A DNA stretch of 64,000 nucleotides from Acidimicrobiales bacterium (GTDB lineage: Bacteria; Actinomycetota; Acidimicrobiia; Acidimicrobiales; UBA8592), in the NCBI GenBank assembly GCA_013912105.1, contig JACERY010000002.1:62001-126000 (forward strand), in the 5' to 3' direction. Made by a program: the position numbers and the translations under genes. This document shows, one piece after another, positions 48,026-56,269 of this stretch. Within the stretch, counting starts at the first letter, position 1. Each line of letters opens with the position of its first letter. The notes under the pieces were generated by a model. It saw only the letters and a list, made by a program, of their open reading frames with translations, searched no databases and had not been told where the DNA came from.

Positions 48026-48982
48026 ATGACTGAAATTCGTATAATCAATGACGGTGAAAGCCTGGCAGAGAAATTGGTTGGGACAGTAGCGACCATCGGA
48101 GTTTTTGATGGTGTGCATTTAGGCCACCAAGCTCTTTGCAAATTAGTAGTAAATAAAGCTAAGGAATTAGACCTAACCCCAGCCGTGATTACCTTCGACC
48201 AACACCCAACAAAGGTAACAAGTCCTGATAATGCTCCAAAGACATTAACAAAAATCAAAAGAAAATTGGAGCTTTTTCAAGAAAACGGAATTGAGTACGT
48301 ATACCTAATTAAATTCAACCAGAAACGATCAGAAACCTCTGCAAAAGAATTCTTTAGAGAGGTTTTCGTTGCTGGTATTAACGCTAAATATGTATATGTC
48401 GGTGAGGATTTCCAATTTGGATATAGGAAAGAAGGCGATGTAAATCTTCTTCGCAGTGAGGGGGGAAAAGCAGGAATCGAAGTTTCTGGCATCCCTTTGA
48501 TCAAGGATCAAACTATTAAAGAAAGTGCTATCTCTTCCACAGCCATAAGAATGCACTTACAAAATGGGGAAATGGCCCTTGCAAATAAAAAACTTGGTCG
48601 GATGTACGAGTACGAAGGTAAAGTCATAGAAGGCGATGGGAGAGGGAGTTCTATCGGTTTTCCTACAGCTAATTTAGGTATAGATCAGGAATTAGCTATA
48701 CCCGCAGAAGGAGTGTACGCAGCTTGGTTTCAATGTCAGAGTGGGGCTGTAAAAAAGGCTGCAGTGAATATTGGCCGTAGGCCAACATTTAAAGATGATG
48801 ACCCAATACTCCAGATTGAAGCTCATTTACTTAATTTTGACGGAGACCTTTATGGGCAATTAGGAAGATTGTCTTTCGTGCAAAAAATCCGAGAAGAAAA
48901 GAAATTCAAAAGTCTTGAAGAATTTCAAGGTCAACTTAGAGCAGACCTAACGAATATAAGAAGCTTGTTAGAGAACAGTTAG
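48026..48982 (+). CDS. ribF: Bifunctional riboflavin kinase / FAD synthetase
   Basis: VATIGVFDGVHLGHQALC, FDQHPTKVTSPDNAPKTLT, GDGRGSSIGFPTANLGI, AAVNIGRRPTF. Confidence 0.96.
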   Translation: MTEIRIINDGESLAEKLVGTVATIGVFDGVHLGHQALCKLVVNKAKELDLTPAVITFDQHPTKVTSPDNAPKTLTKIKRKLELFQENGIEYVYLIKFNQKRSETSAKEFFREVFVAGINAKYVYVGEDFQFGYRKEGDVNLLRSEGGKAGIEVSGIPLIKDQTIKESAISSTAIRMHLQNGEMALANKKLGRMYEYEGKVIEGDGRGSSIGFPTANLGIDQELAIPAEGVYAAWFQCQSGAVKKAAVNIGRRPTFKDDDPILQIEAHLLNFDGDLYGQLGRLSFVQKIREEKKFKSLEEFQGQLRADLTNIRSLLENS

Positions 48983-49111
48983 CAGGAGTTAGTGTCGTTT
49001 CGCTTCTACGCTGGTAGTCTTCCCTTGGCCGTTAATATGGCTAAAATGCGATAATGCTCAACTGTTCGACAATCGGCAAGAGGGCAGGGTCAGATACCCG
49101 AAGGAAAATTT

Positions 49112-49381
49112 ATGGCTGCAAACCTAAAACCTAAAGATACAACAATTCAGGAACATAGACTTCATGACTCAGATACAGGGTCACCTGAGGTTCAGATAGC
49201 ATTGCTTACAGATAGAATTAATCACCTTACCGATCACCTTCAAGTTCATAAGAAAGATCATCACAGCCGTAGGGGACTTCTAATGCTTGTTGGACGCAGA
49301 AGAAGAATGCTTGATTACGTCAAGAAGAATGATGTTGAAAGGTATAGAAATCTAATCGCTAAACTTGGATTACGACGATAA
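49112..49381 (+). CDS. rpsO: 30S ribosomal protein S15
   Basis: [52 protein letters not shown]. Confidence 0.98.
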   Translation: MAANLKPKDTTIQEHRLHDSDTGSPEVQIALLTDRINHLTDHLQVHKKDHHSRRGLLMLVGRRRRMLDYVKKNDVERYRNLIAKLGLRR

Positions 49382-49436
49382 AGAAATCTTTAAGGTAAGA
49401 TTAAATAAGCTCATACCTGAGCAAAACTCAAACAAG

Positions 49437-49519
49437 ATCAATACCGAATGGTCAGCTGCCAGTTGAAAGAGCCTAAAAACTAGACTTTTTCAACTGGGAA
49501 GCTGGACTCCGATATTGAT
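49437..49519 (+). promoter_or_regulatory. Large structured pnp leader (candidate RNase III / PNPase autoregulatory hairpin)
   Basis: Outer atcaata (49437-49443)/tattgat (49513-49519), middle gtc-agct/agct-g-gac, inner ccagttgaaa (49459-49468)/tttcaactgg (49488-49497). A further gaggc-aaa-gcctc hairpin lies just before SD aaggag. Confidence 0.7.
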
Positions 49520-49576
49520 GTCCGGAGGATCGTCCACGGGCAAATAATAGAGGCAAAGCCTCAAAAGGAGTACAAA

Positions 49577-51967
49577 ATGGCGGAAGCCATAACAGTCAAC
49601 GGTGCGTTAGGTGCCGAAGATAAGATAATGACATTAGAAACAGGTGTTTTGGCAAGCCTTGCCAACGCCGCAGTCGTAGTTAAAATAGGAAAAACTACGG
49701 TCCTTGTCACTGCAACAGCAAATAAAAATGTCCGCCCAGGAACAGATTTTTTCCCGTTAACTGTGGACTTTGAAGAACGCAGTTACGCTGCAGGGAAAAT
49801 ACCAGGATCATTCTTTAGGCGAGAAGGAAGGGCTAGTGAAACAGCAATTTTGGCTTGTCGGCTTACTGATAGGCCACTGAGACCACTATTCCCAGAAGGT
49901 TTTAGAAATGATGTTCACATTGTTGCAACAGTTTTAGGGGCTGATCAAGAAAACCCCTATGACGTGCCGGCGATAAATGCAGCTTCGGCCGCATTGTGTA
50001 TCTCAGACATACCATTTCAAGGCCCGTTAGGATGTGTTCGGATTGCGTATGACCAAGATGGAGAGTGGATTTCTCACCCAACTTATGAAGAGGGTGAGCA
50101 AGCAACATTTGAAATGGTCGTAGCTGGACGTCTCTTGGAAGACGGGGATGTCGCAGTAATGATGGTAGAAGCTGGCGGTACCGAGAATTCATGGAAATAT
50201 TTTGAGGCAGGAGCTCCAAAGGTCGATGAAAAGGTACTAGCTGAAGGTCTGGAATTTTCAAAAGGGCCTATTAAAGATGCCATAGCTCTTCAACAAGAAT
50301 TAGTTAAAAGCGTAGGTGAATCAGAAACAATGGAATTTACCGTTGCTGTTGATTATTCATCAGAAATTATGGATGCCGTTGAAGAAGTCGGCTCAGAGAA
50401 AATTGCTGATAGTCAGAAAATTGCTGATAAAGCTGCACGTGGTGAAGCAGAATCTCAAGCAAGCGCAGAAATCCTTGAAACACTTGAAGCTAGATTTAGC
50501 GAAGTTGAAAATGCAACAACACAAATTAAATCAGCTATTCGTTCCCTAACTAAATCACTTGTTCGTAAACGAATAGTAGAGGAAGGGCTACGCATAGACG
50601 GGAGAACACCTACAGATCTTCGGAGTCTTTCATCCGAAGTTGGTATTCTGCCTACTGCTCATGGCTCAGGCTTATTTCAACGAGGTGAAACTCAAGTATT
50701 GAATATCACCACCTTGGGAACTAAGAGAATGGATCAGATGATTGATGGGATAGACCCAATCACGCGAAAACGGTATATGCACCATTACAATTTCCCGCCA
50801 TTCTCAACCGGAGAAGCAGGATTTATGAGAGGTCCTAAGCGTCGCGAGATCGGACATGGAGCTTTAGCAGAAAGAGCCTTGATGCCAGTTGTTCCAAGTG
50901 AAGATGAGTGGCCTTACACACTAAGACTAGTCTCCGATGTAATGTCATCCAACGGATCAACGTCAATGGCTTCAGTCTGCTCATCAACCCTTTCGCTTAT
51001 GGATGCTGGTGTCCCTATAAAGTCCCCAGTAGCAGGAATAGCGATGGGATTGGTATATGCAGAAGGTAAATACACTACCCTCACTGATATTTTGGGGGCA
51101 GAAGATGCTTTCGGTGACATGGATTTCAAAGTAGCTGGAACATCAGAATTTATAACAGCTTTGCAGCTCGACACTAAAATTGAAGGAATACCAGCGGATG
51201 TATTAGCTGCTGCACTGGACCAAGCTAAGGATGCCAGAATGCAAATTCTCGCTGTCATGACCGAAGCTATTCCAGAACCTCGAGATGATGTTCGTGATGT
51301 AGCACCAAAAATCATTAGCTTCGAAATACCTCTTGATAAAATTGGCGAGGTTATTGGTCCTAAAGGGAAAGTCATTAATGCTATTCAGCAAGAAACTGGA
51401 GCAGAAGTAATCGTTGATGATGATGGCGTGATGGGAACCGTTTCTGTAGCGGGTACAGATCGAGATGCAGTTTATGAAGCTGAGCGTCAGATCAATTTGA
51501 TTCTTGATCCACCTACAGCAGATGTAGGAGGGGTTTACAACGGTAAGGTAGTGAATATCACTAACTTCGGAGCCTTTGTCAACATCCTTCCAGGACGTGA
51601 TGGTCTACTCCATATCTCAAAAATTGGTAGAGGTAAAAGAATTAAACGAGTAGAGGATGTCTTAGAACTTGGACAAGAAATTGAAGTTCGTGTCGAAGAT
51701 ATTGATCCCAATGGGAAAGTCAGTCTTGTTCTAACCGATGAAGCTGAACCGAATAATGCACCTTCTGAACGAGAAGAAGAGAAACCTTCCAATAAAGAGA
51801 AAAATGAACCTACTGATGCTACTAATGATCGTCAAGCAAGCTTCGAAGAAGAATTCGAAGAGAGTTTGGCCGAGGAACTTGGCGAACTAGGTCCAGAAGC
51901 TATTGGTGGAAATCGTCAGAATAACAGAAATAGGCGAAATAAAGGTCGTGGAGGCCGAGGTAAGTAG
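49577..51967 (+). CDS. pnp: Polyribonucleotide nucleotidyltransferase
   Basis: PGTDFFPLTVDFEERSYAAGKIPGSFFRREGR, FPPFSTGEAGFMRGPKRREIGHGALAERAL, KH and S1 domains. Confidence 0.98.
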   Translation: MAEAITVNGALGAEDKIMTLETGVLASLANAAVVVKIGKTTVLVTATANKNVRPGTDFFPLTVDFEERSYAAGKIPGSFFRREGRASETAILACRLTDRPLRPLFPEGFRNDVHIVATVLGADQENPYDVPAINAASAALCISDIPFQGPLGCVRIAYDQDGEWISHPTYEEGEQATFEMVVAGRLLEDGDVAVMMVEAGGTENSWKYFEAGAPKVDEKVLAEGLEFSKGPIKDAIALQQELVKSVGESETMEFTVAVDYSSEIMDAVEEVGSEKIADSQKIADKAARGEAESQASAEILETLEARFSEVENATTQIKSAIRSLTKSLVRKRIVEEGLRIDGRTPTDLRSLSSEVGILPTAHGSGLFQRGETQVLNITTLGTKRMDQMIDGIDPITRKRYMHHYNFPPFSTGEAGFMRGPKRREIGHGALAERALMPVVPSEDEWPYTLRLVSDVMSSNGSTSMASVCSSTLSLMDAGVPIKSPVAGIAMGLVYAEGKYTTLTDILGAEDAFGDMDFKVAGTSEFITALQLDTKIEGIPADVLAAALDQAKDARMQILAVMTEAIPEPRDDVRDVAPKIISFEIPLDKIGEVIGPKGKVINAIQQETGAEVIVDDDGVMGTVSVAGTDRDAVYEAERQINLILDPPTADVGGVYNGKVVNITNFGAFVNILPGRDGLLHISKIGRGKRIKRVEDVLELGQEIEVRVEDIDPNGKVSLVLTDEAEPNNAPSEREEEKPSNKEKNEPTDATNDRQASFEEEFEESLAEELGELGPEAIGGNRQNNRNRRNKGRGGRGK

Positions 51968-52041
51968 TTAATCTTTGCTTAAGAGAAAACCTTTTAATTT
52001 AATATGCCCCAGTATTGCCAGACTCATGGCAGTATTGACAT

Positions 52042-52812
52042 ATGGCTAATATCAAAGTTGGTGTGCTTGGAGCAGGTGGACGGATGGGTTCAACTGTATG
52101 TCAAGCAGTTATTAACGACCCGATGACTTCTTTAGATTGTGCTGTTGACCAAGATGCACCTGGAAATACAATAGACAACTGTAGTTTGGAAATAGTTAGT
52201 GACCTGTCAACTATCGTGGACGTGGACGTCGTAGTCGATTTCACTATTGTTGATGCATCAAGAAACCATCTTCCTATTCTTGCTGAAAGAGGCATGAATG
52301 TTGTAGTGGGAACTAGCGGTTTAGAAGAAAGCGATATTGATAATCTAAAAGCATGTTTTACTTCAAGTAGTTGTCTCATAGTCCCAAACTTTTCTATCAG
52401 CGCAGTTCTAATGATGAGAGCCGCGCAAATGGCAGCGCCCTATTTCGACACTATAGAGATACTTGAGTATCACCATAATAAAAAAATTGATGCTCCTTCC
52501 GGCACAGCAATTGCCACAGCAGAGAAATTGCAAGCAGCGGTACAAAATCTTCATCTTGACCCAACAGAAAAAGTAGTTCTTGATGGGGCTCGTGGAGCGA
52601 AAGGAAAAACGCAAATACCTATACACAGCATTCGAATGGAAGGAATGCTTGCACATCAGGAAATTCTCATGGGTACTTCAGGGCAGACTTTAACTATAAG
52701 GCAGGACAGCTATGACAGATCTTCTTTTATGCCAGGGGTCCTATTAGCAATAAAGAAAATTTCAGGCACCTCTGGAGTTACGGTAGGGCTTGAATCGATT
52801 CTGGATGTCTAA
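52042..52812 (+). CDS. dapB: 4-hydroxy-tetrahydrodipicolinate reductase
   Basis: VGVLGAGGRMGSTVCQAV, EYHHNKKIDAPSGTAIATAE, IPIHSIRMEGMLAHQEILMGTSGQTLTIRQDS. Confidence 0.96.
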   Translation: MANIKVGVLGAGGRMGSTVCQAVINDPMTSLDCAVDQDAPGNTIDNCSLEIVSDLSTIVDVDVVVDFTIVDASRNHLPILAERGMNVVVGTSGLEESDIDNLKACFTSSSCLIVPNFSISAVLMMRAAQMAAPYFDTIEILEYHHNKKIDAPSGTAIATAEKLQAAVQNLHLDPTEKVVLDGARGAKGKTQIPIHSIRMEGMLAHQEILMGTSGQTLTIRQDSYDRSSFMPGVLLAIKKISGTSGVTVGLESILDV

Positions 52813-53560
52813 AAAGTTTTTCGTTAACGTACTTATTTTTATTGCGGCTCTGACAATGGTGACGTTAGGGTTTTGGCAACTCAGTCGACATTCCGATAAA
52901 AAAGAAATCAACAATACAATAAATGATCGTATTCTTGAAAATCCGGTCAATCTTGCAGATCTTAGGATCGATCAACAAACTGAAAGTAGCCTCACCAATA
53001 TCGAATATCGTTCAGTTCAAGCCACAGGTTTGTTTAAACATTCAGACAGTATTCTTGTTCGTAATCGCCCACTTAATGGAAGCCCAGGTTATTGGCTCCT
53101 TACTCCTTTTGATTTAGGAAATGGAAGAGTCGTAATCGTCAATAGGGGGTGGCTTCCTATTGCCGCCGAAGATTTCAGGCAAACTAATTCAGATCAAATC
53201 ACGATAGAAGGAATTATCCGAAAAACACAGGTAGCTTCGGGTCTCCAAAGGGAAGATTCTAAAGAAGGGAAGTTGGCTAGTTTGGGAAGGGTTGACCTGA
53301 GCCGATATCAACAACAACTTGAATACGAAATTCTTCCGGTGTTCATACAGGTAATCAATCAGGATCCACCGCAATCCAGCAATTTCCCCAAAATGCTGTC
53401 AATCCCTGAATTTAAAGAAGGGCAGCACCTGAATTATGCAGTCCAGTGGTTTATCTTTGCGACTATAACAATCATCGGTTATCCATTAGTGTTTTTTAGA
53501 AATAGAAGAAAGAAAGATAAAGGTTTTGGCCAATCAGATATTCCAATTGATTACCTCTAA
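52805..53560 (+). CDS. SURF1-family cytochrome oxidase assembly protein
   Basis: TLGFWQLSRHSDKKEIN, VRNRPLNGSPGYWLLTPFDLGNGRVVIVNRGWLP, LNYAVQWFIFATITIIGYPLVFFRNRRK. Confidence 0.88.
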   Translation: MSKKFFVNVLIFIAALTMVTLGFWQLSRHSDKKEINNTINDRILENPVNLADLRIDQQTESSLTNIEYRSVQATGLFKHSDSILVRNRPLNGSPGYWLLTPFDLGNGRVVIVNRGWLPIAAEDFRQTNSDQITIEGIIRKTQVASGLQREDSKEGKLASLGRVDLSRYQQQLEYEILPVFIQVINQDPPQSSNFPKMLSIPEFKEGQHLNYAVQWFIFATITIIGYPLVFFRNRRKKDKGFGQSDIPIDYL

Positions 53561-53625
53561 CTGGAAAATTGCGAAGAAATACACTCATGACTGCTAGTCT
53601 CCATAAGAGAGTGAAAGGAAATGCT

Positions 53626-54528
53626 ATGCCCCAGTTTGGAAGAGTTCTTACGGCTATGGTTACCCCCTTTACTCAATCAGGTGATTTGGATTTGGAAGAA
53701 GCATCAAGACTTGCTCGTTGGCTGGTAGAGAACGGAAACGACGGTCTTGTTGTAGCTGGAACCACAGGTGAGTCACCTACGCTGACACATGACGAACAAG
53801 TTGCTTTAATAGAGGCAGTAGTTAGTGCTGTTGATGTTCCAGTTGTTGCCGGGACTGGAAGTAATGACACTTCAGCCGCAATTGAATTAACTAAACGAGC
53901 GGAAGAAGTAGGTGCTGCCGGGATTCTAAGTGTGACCCCGTACTACAATCGCCCTTCGCAAAATGGGTTAATAAATCATTTCACTCGCATCGCAACTGCC
54001 ACAGAACTACCCGTAATGCTTTATGACATTCCTGTGCGGAGTGGAAGAAAAATAGAAACGAAAACCTTACTTGAGTTAGCACACGGTGTTGAAAACATTG
54101 TTGCATTGAAAGATGCGGCAGGGAACCCTAGTGAAACCGCTTCGTTTCTTGCATCTGCTCCCAATAACTTTGAAATTTACTCTGGCGATGATTCTCTCAA
54201 TCTTGCACTTCTTGCAATTGGTGCTGTCGGCGTAATCGGTGTAGCAACACATTGGACAGGGCTTGAACACCAAAATTTAATAGAAGCTCTTCTTAACGGC
54301 GACATAAAACTAGCCCAAACAATAAATGGCGCATTGCAGGATTCGTTTGATTATGAATCATCACTAGATGCTCCGAACCCTGTTCCAACAAAAGTGATGA
54401 TGAACTTATTGGGTTTCAATGTCGGTGTAGGCCGCCCTCCGATGGATGTTGTTCCTGACGGGCTTCATGAACTAGCAAAAAGCGTTATTTCTCAGACATT
54501 AATTGGGAAATTAATGCAAATCGCATAA
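53626..54528 (+). CDS. dapA: 4-hydroxy-tetrahydrodipicolinate synthase
   Basis: RVLTAMVTPFTQSGDLDLEEASRLARWLVENGNDGLVVAGTTGESPTLTHDEQ, VTPYYNRPSQNGL, IVALKDAAGNP. Start set at MPQFGRV. Confidence 0.96.
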   Translation: MPQFGRVLTAMVTPFTQSGDLDLEEASRLARWLVENGNDGLVVAGTTGESPTLTHDEQVALIEAVVSAVDVPVVAGTGSNDTSAAIELTKRAEEVGAAGILSVTPYYNRPSQNGLINHFTRIATATELPVMLYDIPVRSGRKIETKTLLELAHGVENIVALKDAAGNPSETASFLASAPNNFEIYSGDDSLNLALLAIGAVGVIGVATHWTGLEHQNLIEALLNGDIKLAQTINGALQDSFDYESSLDAPNPVPTKVMMNLLGFNVGVGRPPMDVVPDGLHELAKSVISQTLIGKLMQIA

Positions 54529-54537
54529 GCATAATCT

Positions 54538-56214
54538 ATGGCTATGGATGACAATATCGCTGTAACTTTTTTAGGTGGTCTTGGAGATATAGGTCGCAAT
54601 TGCGCCGTTATTGAATCAAAGGATCAAATTCTGCTTCTAGACTGTGGACAACTTTTTCCTGATGAGGCTATGCCTGGGGCCCATTCAGTACTTCCTGATT
54701 TTAGTTATTTGAATGACAGGTTTGAAAAAATAGTCGGCTGTATAGTAACTCACGGACATGAGGACCATATTGGCGCCTTATCGCATGCGCTTCGGTTAGC
54801 GGAGTTTCCTATCTATGGGTCAGCTTTTACGTTAGGGATGGTTAGGCATCGACTGGATGAAGTAAGTTTGATGGGTAGAACAGAGTTGATTCCCATTCAG
54901 GACGGGGAAACACTTTCTATCGGAGATTTTGAATGCGAGTTTCTTCCTGTCACACATTCAATACCCAGAGGTCTTATCTCGGCAATTAGAACCTCTCAAG
55001 GACTTATTCTTCATTCTAGCGATTTCAAACTAGATCTAAATCCCATTGATGGAAGACTCACAAACCTTAAAAGAATAAATGAGTTATCTAAGGAGCCGGG
55101 AATCCGATTACTGCTATGTGACTCAACCAATGCAGAAATACCTGGGGAAAGTATCTCCGAATCTGCCGTAGGCGTTGAACTCAAGAAAGTTTTTCACGAT
55201 AATGAAGGCAAACGTATCATCACAGCGTGTTTTTCAAGTCATATTCATCGAGTCCAACAGATAGTTGATATTGCAGTCAGTCAAGGAAGAAAGGTTGCCA
55301 CATTAGGGTTCTCCATGAGAAGGAATGTGGGTCTAGCTAGAGACCTAGGGATTCTTGCGTTAGCCGAAGATGACCTTATTGATATTTCAGAAGTCAATTC
55401 ATACCCACCTGAAAAAATCTGTGTTATCAGCACGGGTTCTCAAGCAGAATCTAGATCCTCATTGTTCTTAGCTGCCAATGGGAAGGGCCGATGGTTGGAA
55501 ATTGGAACTGAGGACGTGATTATTCTTTCCTCTAGAACAATACCTGGAAATGAAAAACGCATAGGAAGAATGATCAACTACTTAAATCGGCGTGGAGCAA
55601 ACGTCATAAGTGCTGATTTCCTTAATATACATACAAGCGGACACGGTCATCAGGATGAACTCACGTCCCTTCATCAAGCAGCCAAAGCAGACTGGTTGGT
55701 TCCCGTTCACGGTGAATACCGGCATTTAATCGCCCACAAAAATCTGGCTGTGGGAAATGGTATGTCAGCCGAGAGGGTTCTTGTTCCTGTGGATGGGGAC
55801 CAAGTGATTTTAGGAAAAGACGGCTTAACTCTTAAAAGGAAAGTTTGTGAAGGCAGTTACGTATTTGCGCAAGGGGCATTAACAGAGAGAGAACATGGTG
55901 TTTTTGCCGAAAGAATAACTTTAGGAGAAGAAGGTTGTGTCGTAATTAGCCTTACAGTTGATTTGCATGATTGCACAATAGTTGCCGGACCAACTGTAAT
56001 AAGTAAAGGTTGGGCCAATAATGGCATTGCAAGCGATTACGAAAGAGAAATCATGGGGTTAGTAACTGAGGGAATCAGTAAAATGTTAAACGGTGGGGGG
56101 CAGATTAACCCTGAGGGAATAAGTCAAAAGGTAAGAAGGATTGCTGGTGGATTTGTTAATGAAGAAACGAAACGACGTCCTATGATTATTCCGATAGTTA
56201 GTCTCGCTAAGTAA
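54538..56214 (+). CDS. rnj: Ribonuclease J (beta-CASP metallo-beta-lactamase)
   Basis: FLGGLGDIGRNCAVIE, VTHGHEDHIGALSHAL, HSSDFKLD, STGSQAESRSSLFLAANGK, HTSGHGHQDEL, VPVHGEYRHL. Confidence 0.96.
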   Translation: MAMDDNIAVTFLGGLGDIGRNCAVIESKDQILLLDCGQLFPDEAMPGAHSVLPDFSYLNDRFEKIVGCIVTHGHEDHIGALSHALRLAEFPIYGSAFTLGMVRHRLDEVSLMGRTELIPIQDGETLSIGDFECEFLPVTHSIPRGLISAIRTSQGLILHSSDFKLDLNPIDGRLTNLKRINELSKEPGIRLLLCDSTNAEIPGESISESAVGVELKKVFHDNEGKRIITACFSSHIHRVQQIVDIAVSQGRKVATLGFSMRRNVGLARDLGILALAEDDLIDISEVNSYPPEKICVISTGSQAESRSSLFLAANGKGRWLEIGTEDVIILSSRTIPGNEKRIGRMINYLNRRGANVISADFLNIHTSGHGHQDELTSLHQAAKADWLVPVHGEYRHLIAHKNLAVGNGMSAERVLVPVDGDQVILGKDGLTLKRKVCEGSYVFAQGALTEREHGVFAERITLGEEGCVVISLTVDLHDCTIVAGPTVISKGWANNGIASDYEREIMGLVTEGISKMLNGGGQINPEGISQKVRRIAGGFVNEETKRRPMIIPIVSLAK

Positions 56215-56269
56215 GAAATTCACGTCGCGTTATAAGCCTAACTGTCGCCTGCTATACCCAAAAAACCAT

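Noticed and set aside
50914-51375. 153-aa minus-strand ORF
   Set aside because: Antisense to the pnp core; no domain.
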